Source: Flavobacterium sp. UBA7665 (lineage in GTDB: Bacteria > Bacteroidota > Bacteroidia > Flavobacteriales > Flavobacteriaceae). Taken from it: a stretch of DNA of 64,000 bases. The stretch lies in assembly GCA_002483285.1 (NCBI GenBank), contig DLHP01000004.1:124001-188000 (forward strand). Direction: 5' to 3'. The position numbers were made by a program, and so were the translations under genes. Shown here in pieces: positions 17,055 to 25,835 of the stretch. Positions within the stretch are counted from its first letter, which is position 1, and the number at the start of each line of letters is the position of its first letter. The notes beneath the pieces were generated by a model. That model ran no database searches, was not told where the DNA came from, and saw only the letters and a list, made by a program, of their open reading frames with translations.

Positions 17055-18173
17055 TTATGGTTTGTCGATGAGTTCCAGAAAACGGCGCGCAACGTTCTCA
17101 ATTCTATATTGGTCGGGATTTTCTATGGTTAGCGCGTGGCGGTAATCGGCATTGAGGAATTCGGTGACCACCTCAGGCTTAAGCCCGCCGGTTTTGATAG
17201 ACAAAATGGGTTTCTCGAGAATCGCATAATCAATGAGTTTACTTGGGGTTTGCGTATGCCCAACGTTTTCAAAATTGACCACGAAGTCCATTTTACTCAT
17301 TTCATACAACAGCGTGTCGCGGTCCTGTACTTTTTTGAGTTGGATCCTTCCGTTGGATGCGGCAAGGAAAGGCTCGACCAAAGCCGGCGTCATCGTATAA
17401 ATATGGAATTCAAATTTAAGGTTTGGGTCGACACTGTTCAGGAAAGCCAACAGTTCCGACGGGTCGCGCCTACCGGGAATGAACATTCCGCCATAACCGA
17501 AGACAATTTTGTCGGTGGGTTTTTCGCCTTCGTGCTTCTTAACGTCCTCAAAACGAAAGCCTTGCGGAATCACTTTAATCTTGTCACGGAATTCGGGGTA
17601 ATAGCCGTCAATCGAGGCTTTGGTAGGCACGGTAATATAATCGGCAATGCGACAAAATTTCTTTTCGAGCCAACCAAAATAAAACGGCGGCTTAAAGGTG
17701 TCGTTCTCCTGTCCCATATACGGATCGCCACAATCGGCCACCCAAACTTTGGCAATGGGATTGCTCTTTGTCCTAACCGCGGCAACACCCCAATGGATGG
17801 GATGCGGAACAGCCACCGAAATCAACATATCATAACCCGATTCGCCTTTCAATCCGCGTTTGAGCATGGGCATCAACTGGATAAACGGATACTCAAACAA
17901 CAAACTGCTGAATCTGGCCGTCACACGCCAAAACAAACGGGTAATACCGCTTCCTTTAATCACAGGCGTTGGCCAGGTAATATGTCCCAAATCCTTGAAT
18001 TCGATGCCATGCTGTGCGCAAAATTCGGCACAACCGGGACGTGGATGCGTGAGCACTGCAACCTGATGGCCTTGCCGCACCAATTCTTTGGCCAGCTCGG
18101 TCGCGCGAAACGACCGCGGGGAAATATCGGGATAAAAACCGTTGGAGGTGAGGAGTATTTTTTTGGGTTGCAT
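17055..18173 (-). CDS. Glycosyltransferase (GT4-like)
   Basis: This 372-residue GT-B protein has an N-terminal acceptor domain (ILLTSNGFYPDISPRSFRATELAKEL, read as ILLTSNGFYP and SFRATELAKELVRQGH). Its donor domain has KVIPQGFRFEDVKKH, IVFGYGGMFIPGRRDPSELL and SKLIDYAILEKPILSI. The C-terminal half is less canonical than that of other GT4 enzymes in the locus. It lies between the WecB gene and the polymerase gene, with spacings of five and two bases. The sugar transferred is unknown. Confidence 0.85.
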   Translation of the reverse strand: MQPKKILLTSNGFYPDISPRSFRATELAKELVRQGHQVAVLTHPRPGCAEFCAQHGIEFKDLGHITWPTPVIKGSGITRLFWRVTARFSSLLFEYPFIQLMPMLKRGLKGESGYDMLISVAVPHPIHWGVAAVRTKSNPIAKVWVADCGDPYMGQENDTFKPPFYFGWLEKKFCRIADYITVPTKASIDGYYPEFRDKIKVIPQGFRFEDVKKHEGEKPTDKIVFGYGGMFIPGRRDPSELLAFLNSVDPNLKFEFHIYTMTPALVEPFLAASNGRIQLKKVQDRDTLLYEMSKMDFVVNFENVGHTQTPSKLIDYAILEKPILSIKTGGLKPEVVTEFLNADYRHALTIENPDQYRIENVARRFLELIDKP

Positions 18174-18178
18174 GGATG

Positions 18179-19264
18179 TTATTTTGCTAATTCAATTAAA
18201 TGCGCCACGATTCTTTGTGCCGCATGACCATCCCATTTTTCAATGGCCGAGCCTTTTTTCCATTGGCCAGAAAACAGTTTTTGGAGTGCCGGTTTGATGG
18301 CTTCGGGATTGGTTCCGAGTAGTTCATTGGTTCCCAGGGCAATGGTTTCGGGACGCTCGGTGTTGTTGCGCAACGTCATGCAGGGAATTCCCATCACGGT
18401 GGTTTCCTCGGTAATTCCGCCAGAATCGGTGATCACGGCGTAAGCGTTTTCTACGAGATAATTGAATTCGAGGTATCCCAAAGGATCGATGATGTGCAGG
18501 TGGGGCGCCACAATTCCTGATTCGCGCAACACTTTTGCCGTGCGTGGATGGATGGGAAACAATATCGGCCAACTGTTTACATTAGACGTGATGGCGTCGA
18601 TTAGGCTTTTGAGGCCGTCTGCCGTGTCTACGTTAGCTGGGCGATGCAGGGTAAGTACAAAATATTTCTTTGGAACCAATTGCAGTTCGTCCCAAAAATC
18701 GGGCTTGGTAAACTTGGCACGGTTGGCGTTGAGCGTGTCGATCATGACGTTTCCGGTGAAGAAGATTTTCTCATCGGCCACACCGGCTTTTTTGAGGTTC
18801 TCACCTGCCCAGACCGTTGTGGTAAAGAAATAATCGGCGAGCGCATCGGTAACCAGTCGGTTGATTTCTTCGGGCATGCTCATATCAAACGAACGGATGC
18901 CGGCTTCAACATGCGCCACTTTCACCTGGAGTTTTTTGGAGACGATACTGCAAGCCATCGTGCTGGTCACATCACCCACCACCAAAACGAGGTCGGCGGG
19001 ATTTGCTATCAGTTCCTTTTCAAAAGCGATCATGATGGCAGCCGTTTGCTCGGCTTGGGTACCGCCACCGCAATTGAGGTTTACGTCGGGTTCGGGAATG
19101 TTGAGCTGCCTGAAAAAGGTATGGCTCATCTTTTCATCGAAATGTTGGCCGGTATGCACCAATCGATAGCTTAGCGTCTGTTCTGGCAACGCATTTATGG
19201 CGTGGATGATGGGCGCAATCTTCATGAAATTGGGTCTGGCGCCTGCAATTAGGGTAATTTTCAT
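18179..19264 (-). CDS. wecB: UDP-N-acetylglucosamine 2-epimerase (non-hydrolysing)
   Basis: This 361-residue protein interconverts UDP-GlcNAc and UDP-ManNAc in the cytoplasm. Diagnostic segments are IAGARPNFMKIAPI, LVHTGQHFDEKMS, VVGDVTSTMACSIV, KVAHVEAGIRSFDMSMPEE, TLHRPANVD and ITDSGGITEETTVMGIPC. The length is usual for WecB/MnaA. It is adjacent to RffT- and RffA-like genes, recalling the E. coli enterobacterial common antigen cluster. No WecC-type ManNAc dehydrogenase is obvious, so ManNAc itself may be incorporated. Confidence 0.95.
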   Translation of the reverse strand: MKITLIAGARPNFMKIAPIIHAINALPEQTLSYRLVHTGQHFDEKMSHTFFRQLNIPEPDVNLNCGGGTQAEQTAAIMIAFEKELIANPADLVLVVGDVTSTMACSIVSKKLQVKVAHVEAGIRSFDMSMPEEINRLVTDALADYFFTTTVWAGENLKKAGVADEKIFFTGNVMIDTLNANRAKFTKPDFWDELQLVPKKYFVLTLHRPANVDTADGLKSLIDAITSNVNSWPILFPIHPRTAKVLRESGIVAPHLHIIDPLGYLEFNYLVENAYAVITDSGGITEETTVMGIPCMTLRNNTERPETIALGTNELLGTNPEAIKPALQKLFSGQWKKGSAIEKWDGHAAQRIVAHLIELAK

Positions 19265-19308
19265 AATAAGTGTTCTGGTAAGACTGCTGTTGGGCGCCTC
19301 TTAGTGTG

Positions 19309-20337
19309 TTATAATTTATCGATGGCGAGCCACGAGGCGTCATAAACCGACTTGGAATAGTATTCGTCGAGTCGCGGCGCATTTTCGGTCACGTCCCTGT
19401 TGGTCTTGAGTTCCTGGCCTGCTATCATTTGGTTGTCAAACACCTTAAATCCCCTACTCACGAGTGATTCAAAAGAGGTGGTATTTTTATTCATATAGAC
19501 GATTTTGCCCAGGCTGAGCAACGTCAGCGTCACGCCCATCGCTTCCTGTCGCGGATGGTTGAAAACAACGACATCAATACTGGCCAGGAATTGCTTGTAC
19601 GCGTCAAAGGGCATAAACTTATCTAAAACGACAAATTTTTCGCCAAACAAGGTTGCTCCCAGTTGGGTGATTTTTTGCTTGTAACTATCGTACATTCCAT
19701 AAGAAAGCGGGCAGTAGATTTTCTCGATTTCTGCCAGTCGCGGCAAAAGCATCTCAAAAATACTTTCGTGCTTGTTACTCGGGTCGGTAGAATTGCCCAC
19801 CATGATGTTGAGGCGTTCTTTTTGTGACACATCAATTGGATGAAACTGGCTCGTATCGACCACATTGCTTAGGTACATGGGGCTGTAAACGAGTTGTGCC
19901 TTGCCCTCAAAAAGTTGGTTGGCCAAGTCCGAATCGCCTTTGATATGCGTGATATGGTAGCGCACCCGGGAAAGTACAAACCGCTTGAGTCGTTGCTTAA
20001 AATCGTTTGTCTTGGTAAAACTGTACAATTCCTGTCCGTAAATGACCCAGCCCGTTTTTTTGAGGAACCAAGGGAAAAGCGCAAAAAAATGCAGCAAGGT
20101 ATCGCCGTGCATGACAATCCGGCCGGCCTGGCTGCCCAATTTATAAAAGAGCTTGAGGTTACTCAACAGGTGTTTGCTGAGCGGCTGTTGGAGGCGGAAA
20201 CTATTTTTTGGAAGCTGCGCGTCGGTTGCTGTATCCGAAAGGTAAAGAAAGTACTCGTTCTCCAGTTTCAGCTCACCTGTAATGTAGTGGCAGAACGGCT
20301 GGGTGAACTTATCGGCTATGAAAACGTGCAGCGTCAT
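19309..20337 (-). CDS. RffT/WecF-like Fuc4NAc-type glycosyltransferase (GT56)
   Basis: This 342-residue protein resembles the E. coli TDP-Fuc4NAc:lipid II transferase. Matching segments are LHVFIADKFTQPF, VMHGDTLLHFFALFPWF, IMVGNSTDPSNKHESIFEML, CPLSYGMYDSYKQ and the C-terminal RQEAMGVTLTLLSLGKIVYMN. It lies two bases downstream of the RffA-like transaminase gene, so the enzymes that make and transfer the 4-amino-4,6-dideoxygalactose derivative are coupled. Because a formyltransferase rather than an acetyltransferase is adjacent, the natural donor may be N-formylated. A 44-base gap separates it from wecB. Confidence 0.85.
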   Translation of the reverse strand: MTLHVFIADKFTQPFCHYITGELKLENEYFLYLSDTATDAQLPKNSFRLQQPLSKHLLSNLKLFYKLGSQAGRIVMHGDTLLHFFALFPWFLKKTGWVIYGQELYSFTKTNDFKQRLKRFVLSRVRYHITHIKGDSDLANQLFEGKAQLVYSPMYLSNVVDTSQFHPIDVSQKERLNIMVGNSTDPSNKHESIFEMLLPRLAEIEKIYCPLSYGMYDSYKQKITQLGATLFGEKFVVLDKFMPFDAYKQFLASIDVVVFNHPRQEAMGVTLTLLSLGKIVYMNKNTTSFESLVSRGFKVFDNQMIAGQELKTNRDVTENAPRLDEYYSKSVYDASWLAIDKL

Positions 20338-20339
20338 TT

Positions 20340-21476
20340 TTAGAATTCGAGGATGGTATTGATGATGTAATCCTGCATCGTTTCATCAAGGTCAAAAAAC
20401 ATCGGAAGCCTGATGAGGCAATCCGAGTAACGGTCGGTTTCGGGAAGAATCCTGCCGTCGTGCTTTTCATGATAGAACGGGCTTTTGTGCAGGCTCAAGT
20501 AATGAAAAACGGCCATAACTCCTTTTGATTTCAAATGGGCGATCAATGCCGTTCGCTGGTTAAGATCCTGGCAAACGATGTAAAACATATGCCCGTTATT
20601 GGTGGTGTTTTCGGGGACGAAAGGCAAGCTGATGTTGCGTTGTCTGGCCCAATCTTTTAGTCGCTCGTTGTAGGTATTCCAAAGCGAGATGCGCTTTTCC
20701 TGGATGCAATCGAGGTTTTCGAGTTGTGCCCAAAGGAACGCGGCAATCAATTCAGAAGGCAAAAACGACGAGCCCAAATCGACCCAGCCGTACTTGTCTA
20801 CCTCTCCGCGAAAAAACGCTGAGCGATTGGTGCCTTTTTCCCAAATGATTTCGGCGCGGTCTTTAAACTTACCGTCGTTGATGGCCAGCATTCCGCCTTC
20901 GCCCGAAATAATATTTTTGGTCTCATGGAAAGAAAAAGCCGCGAGGTGCCCAATCGAGCCCAACGCCCTTTTCACGCCATCCTTTCCGGTATAAAAGCTG
21001 TCGATTGCCTGGGCGGCATCTTCGATGACATAGAGATTGTATTTGGCGGCCAAGTCCATGATGGTGTCCATATCCGAAGCAACACCTGCGTAATGTACCG
21101 GTACGATTGCTTTGGTTTTTGACGTAATCAATGCTTCGATGCTGCTTTCGTCCATCCCGGGATGATCCTTTCGGCTGTCGGCGAACACAATTTTGGCACC
21201 GCGCAGGATAAAGGCATTGGAGGTACTCACAAAAGTGTACGATGGCATAATGACTTCATCGCCTTCGCGGATGTCTACGAGTATCGCCGCCATCTCGAGC
21301 GCGTCGGTACACGAGGTCGTGAGCAGGCATTTCCCGAAACCGTATCGTTCCTTTAAATAGTTCTGGCAGAGTTGGGTGTATTTCCCGTTTCCGGATAATT
21401 TACCGGTAGAAACAGCATCGTAGATATAATGGGTTTCTTTTCCTGTTAAATGCGGTTTGTTGAATTGTATGTTCAT
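20340..21476 (-). CDS. rffA: dTDP-4-amino-4,6-dideoxygalactose transaminase
   Basis: This 378-residue DegT/DnrJ/EryC1-family enzyme is very close in pattern to WecE/RffA. Matching segments are the start NIQFNKPHLTGKE, the GKLSGNGKYT loop, LLTTSCTDALEMAA, EVIMPSYTFVSTSNAF, VIEDAAQAI and the PLP lysine K187 in FSFHETKNIISGEGG. It aminates dTDP-4-keto-6-deoxyglucose at C4, using glutamate, to give dTDP-Fuc4N. Its keto-sugar substrate can come from the RfbB dehydratase at 30854-31900. It is followed by the RffT-like transferase gene and preceded by a formyltransferase gene, which together define a Fuc4N branch. Confidence 0.93.
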   Translation of the reverse strand: MNIQFNKPHLTGKETHYIYDAVSTGKLSGNGKYTQLCQNYLKERYGFGKCLLTTSCTDALEMAAILVDIREGDEVIMPSYTFVSTSNAFILRGAKIVFADSRKDHPGMDESSIEALITSKTKAIVPVHYAGVASDMDTIMDLAAKYNLYVIEDAAQAIDSFYTGKDGVKRALGSIGHLAAFSFHETKNIISGEGGMLAINDGKFKDRAEIIWEKGTNRSAFFRGEVDKYGWVDLGSSFLPSELIAAFLWAQLENLDCIQEKRISLWNTYNERLKDWARQRNISLPFVPENTTNNGHMFYIVCQDLNQRTALIAHLKSKGVMAVFHYLSLHKSPFYHEKHDGRILPETDRYSDCLIRLPMFFDLDETMQDYIINTILEF

Positions 21477-21481
21477 CGATT

Positions 21482-22348
21482 TTATTTAAAACGTATCCTG
21501 AATTTGTTCACTTTTAATTTTTCGCCGTCGGCGCCGTAAAAATCCTTGACCTTGAGCAATCCGCTACCGCAAACAATCACGAGGCCGTCGGCATGTTTAA
21601 AAAGCACTTTTCCCGGTGCGCGGTTAACGATATTCACGTCAGCGAGACATTCGGCGTCGAAAATCCTGACGAGCGTGCTGTCCATCCAGGTAGCAGCGCC
21701 TTTGTAAGGGAAACCTACCGCGTCAATCATCCGCTTGATGGTCTCGGCATCCTGTTGCCAATCAATCTGGTAATCTTCGTCATCGCGCCATAGGCTGAAA
21801 CTGGCTTCGGATTCATTTTGCGGCGTGCCGGTTAAAGCTCCGTCGGATGCCGAGATCACTTCCTCCAATAAAAGCGCGTACTCTTTGGCGAGCCTATCGA
21901 TGGCCGTGGCGATTTTGATGGGATATAGGATGGCGATGGTACGCTGCCCGATGATGTCGCCTTTATCGAATTCATCGGTGCCCATCAAAGCCGTTACGCC
22001 CACGCGAGAATCGCCGTTGATTAGCGCCGACACCAACGGATTGAACCCGCGGTACTGTGGCAAGATCGAATCGTGGAAAACAACCAGCGGAATATCTAGT
22101 GCAATCAGCCATCTCCAGCCAATGGCGATGTTGAGCGTGGCTTTGGCCAGAACATTCTCGTCGGTTTGTGTCCTGAAAAAATAACTGATGTTGTTTTGCT
22201 TAGCGAAATTTTCAATCTCCGAAGCGTAATCGTTTACCACACCACTATCTTTTCCGATAACGATGGCGTTGATTTTTGGGTAAAGCGAAGCACTGATTCC
22301 GGTTACCGAATCGAGTCCTTTTTTCCCTATTATAAAAATGTTAATCAT
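21482..22348 (-). CDS. Formyltransferase-family protein, probable sugar N-formyltransferase
   Basis: This 288-residue protein has the formyltransferase fold. The N-terminal Rossmann domain is followed by FHDSILPQYRGFNPLVSAL with His92, and EFDKGDIIGQ with Asp131, which correspond to the catalytic His and Asp of methionyl-tRNA formyltransferase. The usual Asn two residues before the His is Val90. A small C-terminal domain begins near residue 200 (ASFSLWRDDEDYQIDW). The gene is five bases upstream of rffA, so dTDP-Fuc4N is the best-supported amino-sugar substrate, with 10-formyl-tetrahydrofolate as donor. Loss of the Asn could mean altered chemistry or a subfamily variation. Confidence 0.8.
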   Translation of the reverse strand: MINIFIIGKKGLDSVTGISASLYPKINAIVIGKDSGVVNDYASEIENFAKQNNISYFFRTQTDENVLAKATLNIAIGWRWLIALDIPLVVFHDSILPQYRGFNPLVSALINGDSRVGVTALMGTDEFDKGDIIGQRTIAILYPIKIATAIDRLAKEYALLLEEVISASDGALTGTPQNESEASFSLWRDDEDYQIDWQQDAETIKRMIDAVGFPYKGAATWMDSTLVRIFDAECLADVNIVNRAPGKVLFKHADGLVIVCGSGLLKVKDFYGADGEKLKVNKFRIRFK

Positions 22349-23355
22349 GAAGTCAATCTTTTAAAAGCCATTTCGGTCGCATAAAGCGCGAGGAAAAAGT
22401 ATGGCGAAATGTTGAAGCGCCTGGCGTAAGTGCGATAAGGATCTACCACGCCTTGGGTTTGCAATCGGCTAAAACCGGCTGCTTTTATTTTATGTATGGT
22501 CTGTTGCAAGGCCTTGAGCTTACCCAATGACATTTGAGAAAAAAGGGATAGCAGAACAAAATTGGCCATTCCGTGGTTGAGCAATCCTTGCTGTGGCAGC
22601 TCAAACCGGTTTGTACTCGAAAATTCGCGTAGGTCTGCCGCCGCCTTTAGAAATCCGTTGATGGCTTTTTCTGTATGGTACACGCCCGTTACCGTTGCCG
22701 ATCCTTTGCTGGTAGTGCGTTGGTGAAACTTTCCTACGTCGAAACCCACGCGCTCAGCCACGGCAAAGACTTTTACGAGGAACGCGCCATCTTCAAGGAA
22801 AGGAACGTCTTTTGGGTATTTCAAGCTGTATTTTTCGAGCATTTCCCTACGGTATAAAATGGCCCATGACCGATTCGGGTCGCGACCATCGGGCACGCGA
22901 GGTGCATAATATCCCGAGATGCCGTCAAAAATTTTATTCTCGAGTTGGGTAAAATTGGTTTGCCATACAGGATGTCCGTCGGCGTCAAAAATTTCAAAAT
23001 TGAGGTAGAACACATCGAGTTGCTGGGCGTCGGCTTTGTCGAGGATGCGCTTAAACGTGTTGGGCAAAACGTAATCATCGGGATCAATTGCCATGATGTA
23101 TTTTCCGCGCGCTTGGGCAATACCGTTGTTCCTGGCTACAGAAACCCCTTGATTGGCTTGGTTCAAGAGTAGGATGTTTGGGAAACTGGCCTGCATCCGG
23201 GTGACAATCGCGGCGCTGTCATCGGGCGAACCGTCATTGATCACAATAACCTCATAATCGCTGTGGGGAATGTCCTGCTGCTCGAGGCTGCTGAGGCATT
23301 TCTCTATAAAATCCGACACTTTGTAAGCCGGCACAATAATACTCAATCGCATCAT
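22345..23355 (-). CDS. Glycosyltransferase family 2
   Basis: This 336-residue GT-A enzyme has the GT2 N-terminal domain: RLSIIVPAYKVSDFIEKCL, YEVIVINDGSPDDSA, LNQANQGVSVARNNGI, the metal-binding DPDDYVLPNTF and a later LEDGAFLVKVF segment carrying the catalytic base region. The C-terminal 100 residues are helical. Two consecutive ATG codons (23355 and 23352) are possible starts, directly after the previous stop. It overlaps the formyltransferase gene by ATGA. Its sugar specificity is unknown. Confidence 0.9.
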   Translation of the reverse strand: MMRLSIIVPAYKVSDFIEKCLSSLEQQDIPHSDYEVIVINDGSPDDSAAIVTRMQASFPNILLLNQANQGVSVARNNGIAQARGKYIMAIDPDDYVLPNTFKRILDKADAQQLDVFYLNFEIFDADGHPVWQTNFTQLENKIFDGISGYYAPRVPDGRDPNRSWAILYRREMLEKYSLKYPKDVPFLEDGAFLVKVFAVAERVGFDVGKFHQRTTSKGSATVTGVYHTEKAINGFLKAAADLREFSSTNRFELPQQGLLNHGMANFVLLSLFSQMSLGKLKALQQTIHKIKAAGFSRLQTQGVVDPYRTYARRFNISPYFFLALYATEMAFKRLTS

Positions 23356-24330
23356 TTACAGGTAAAACGGGTGCTGCCGGTTGCCGGGCAATCTTTTTTT
23401 AATCGCATACACATAGTGAAACGGATTGAGGTAAAAACTCCCCAATCGGTACAAGCTACGCAGCATTTTGGTGTTTCGGTTCCAGCCGTTGTTTTGGAAA
23501 AATCGCGACACGCCGTAGATAAACCGCTCGGATCCCACCATTTCCCAAGGTAAAAAAGGATGCGCCGCCAATTTGCGGATCTGGTAACTGTTGAACACCG
23601 AAGGCTTAAAAAGCGCCTGATCGCCCACATTGTTCGCCGCCTTAGAATGGATGCGGTAACCCACAGTAGGTTTATGGAAATAATACAAGCGTTCACCCGA
23701 TTTGGTGAGTTTGAGCCACATCGGGTAATCCTCCACCAAACGGTTGGTCTCGTCGTAACCGCCAACTTTTTGCAATGCTACTTTATTGAAAATATAAGAC
23801 GGTGTGTAATTGATGCGGTCGTGTACGAGCATCAAAAGGTATTGGTCGTGTGCCGTCAGGTCACTGCGCATGAGATTGTCGGGGAAAATTTCGGGCGACA
23901 GGTATTTGAAATTGGGCGCCTCGAAAGTATCCTGAAAAACGGCAACCTGGCTGAAAATAATATGCGCTTCGGGATTTTGAGCCGCGAACGCCATATTATC
24001 GGCGAGGCAATCCGGCTGCAGGATGTCGTCTCCAGCGATAAATTTCACCCAATCAGACGGTGCTGCGGCAATGCAACGGTTGCAATTGGCCGATACACCT
24101 GTATTTTTTGGAACGGTAATGAGTTCGATGCCCTGAAAGCGGCTTTGGTGTTGCTCCTTGACCATCCATTCCCGGACAACCGCAACGGTATCGTCGGCCG
24201 AGCAATCGTCTGAGATGATTAGCGCGATGCGATCGTACGTCTGGCGAAAGATGCTGTCGAGCGTTTCAATGACGTACGCTGCCGAGTTGTAGGTGGTGAC
24301 GGCGACGGTGACTAGGGGCTTAGTTTCCAC
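23356..24330 (-). CDS. Glycosyltransferase family 2
   Basis: This GT-A inverting glycosyltransferase has VTVAVTTYNSAAYVIETL, RIALIISDDCSADDTVAVV, PKNTGVSANCNRCIAAA, the metal motif FIAGDDILQPDCL and GGYDETNRLVEDYPMWLKL. There is no ATG near the start. A GTG at 24330, overlapping the stop of the flippase gene, gives 324 residues and begins just before the first strand. A TTG at 24366 would extend it by 12 residues with a larger overlap. It is coupled to the next GT2 gene without spacing. Its donor and acceptor are unknown. Confidence 0.88.
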   Translation of the reverse strand: METKPLVTVAVTTYNSAAYVIETLDSIFRQTYDRIALIISDDCSADDTVAVVREWMVKEQHQSRFQGIELITVPKNTGVSANCNRCIAAAPSDWVKFIAGDDILQPDCLADNMAFAAQNPEAHIIFSQVAVFQDTFEAPNFKYLSPEIFPDNLMRSDLTAHDQYLLMLVHDRINYTPSYIFNKVALQKVGGYDETNRLVEDYPMWLKLTKSGERLYYFHKPTVGYRIHSKAANNVGDQALFKPSVFNSYQIRKLAAHPFLPWEMVGSERFIYGVSRFFQNNGWNRNTKMLRSLYRLGSFYLNPFHYVYAIKKRLPGNRQHPFYL

Positions 24331-25819
24331 TTCTTTTGCTAATTTTCGCCTTGATATTAGAAACAACTTCTTTAAGATTCATGCGCTTGTTTAACTCTCT
24401 TATACTGTAAATCATAGTGAGGATAACAATGACAGCTTCGGCCAGATAGGCGTTCGGGTAACCTAAAATCTTGATGCTGGCCAGACAAAGGGACAAAGCA
24501 GTTAGCGCTACAAATAGTAATCGATAGACTTCTTTGTTGAAACTGAAATCGTATTTTGATCGCAGTATGGTAAGCATGAAGATAATCGAAACGAAATAAC
24601 TTACGAGCATCGAAATCCCTAAACCATTCAGCCCGAGATATTTGTAAAAAACAATATTTAAAGTGAGTACAATCAAATTGGCGATAACCTCTACAGTCAG
24701 GAAAAGCTTATTGTCGCCCTTAGCTAAGATGATGTAACCTAACACCCAAACCAATCCCTTAAGTGGAATGGATAGCACCGACCAAAAAATGAATTCCTTC
24801 GCCGCCAGAAATTCTTTGCTCAGTAAAACCCGAATCAGCAGCGGCGTGGTAGAAATCAGCAAAACGAGCACCATGCTCAAAATAATCAGTACCAACTCCG
24901 CCTGTTCGTTGACAAGCTGTTTCCATTTTTTTTCGTCACCGATTACACCCGACAATCTCGGGAAATAATCGGTTGCCATAGCAGTAAATACCATTCCCAC
25001 ATATCCGTCGACAATGGCTAATCCAGCATTGTAAAGACCTAAATCATGCAGTGTTCCCGTTTTTGATATGTAGCCATTCAGCACAAAAGTAACCGCAGCC
25101 GTAAGCAAACTAATCACTGTCAAGCTGAGTCCGAGCACCACCATAGGTTTGCCTTGGTTCCAGGTTTGCGACCAAGTCAGGGCAGCTTTCTCGAACTTGA
25201 TTTTATTGCGAAAAGCCAATGAAACCACATAGGTCCCGAAAGAGGTTGCGATAATGGCCGGAATCACGCCCTGGATCCCGTAAAAATAAAAGATAGGCAG
25301 CGCGACAATCAATCCAACTACACCGCCCAAAACATTGGCCTGGGCGAGGTATTTGATTTGCCGTGTGGCGCGCAGCATGGCGTAAATCCCACCGGTAAGC
25401 GCCGCAAAGATAAAAGTCAGCGAAAGCAGCATATAAGACAGCGTGTGCTTTTTACTGCTGAATGAAAACTGGCTCAATAAAGGCGCGAACGAAATCGTGA
25501 GTACAATGCCGAGTGCTGCGGTAATCCAGATCCAACGGTTGAAAATGGTGGTCGTTTTGGCCATTAGTTCACGGTCATCGGAGGCATGGGCTTTAGACAA
25601 ATCGCGGATGGCGCTTTCTGCAATACCCAGCGATGACAAGGTCTTGATCAGGTTGAGTCCCGACATGAACAATCCGTTGAGCCCCATTCCCGCGGTGCCA
25701 ATCAATATAGCGAGTGCCTTGCCACGGATCAGCGTAATGAGGATATTGAATACCTGTACGCCTCCGAAAATCGAAGTAGCTTTGAATATGGATTTGTAAT
25801 TGGTTGTTTTTGTTTCCAA
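24320..25819 (-). CDS. O-antigen/capsule flippase (Wzx-like, MATE-type superfamily)
   Basis: This 499-residue membrane protein has about 12-14 hydrophobic segments and the polysaccharide-transporter pattern at its N-terminus (IFGGVQVFNILITLIRGKALAI, read as GGVQVFNILITLIRGK, then GTAGMGLNGLFMSGLNL). Such proteins flip undecaprenyl-linked repeat units to the periplasm. The only start in the right place is TTG at 25819, 16 bases after the methyltransferase stop. Together with the EpsG-like polymerase and Wza/Wzc it indicates Wzx/Wzy-dependent assembly. Confidence 0.9.
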   Translation of the reverse strand: METKTTNYKSIFKATSIFGGVQVFNILITLIRGKALAILIGTAGMGLNGLFMSGLNLIKTLSSLGIAESAIRDLSKAHASDDRELMAKTTTIFNRWIWITAALGIVLTISFAPLLSQFSFSSKKHTLSYMLLSLTFIFAALTGGIYAMLRATRQIKYLAQANVLGGVVGLIVALPIFYFYGIQGVIPAIIATSFGTYVVSLAFRNKIKFEKAALTWSQTWNQGKPMVVLGLSLTVISLLTAAVTFVLNGYISKTGTLHDLGLYNAGLAIVDGYVGMVFTAMATDYFPRLSGVIGDEKKWKQLVNEQAELVLIILSMVLVLLISTTPLLIRVLLSKEFLAAKEFIFWSVLSIPLKGLVWVLGYIILAKGDNKLFLTVEVIANLIVLTLNIVFYKYLGLNGLGISMLVSYFVSIIFMLTILRSKYDFSFNKEVYRLLFVALTALSLCLASIKILGYPNAYLAEAVIVILTMIYSIRELNKRMNLKEVVSNIKAKISKRSGN

Positions 25820-25835
25820 TAAATTGGGTAACTGC

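Noticed and set aside
17136..18227. Plus-strand open frame of 363 codons
   Set aside because: It is antisense to a glycosyltransferase and the wecB 3' end. Length alone is not evidence, and it shows no domain.
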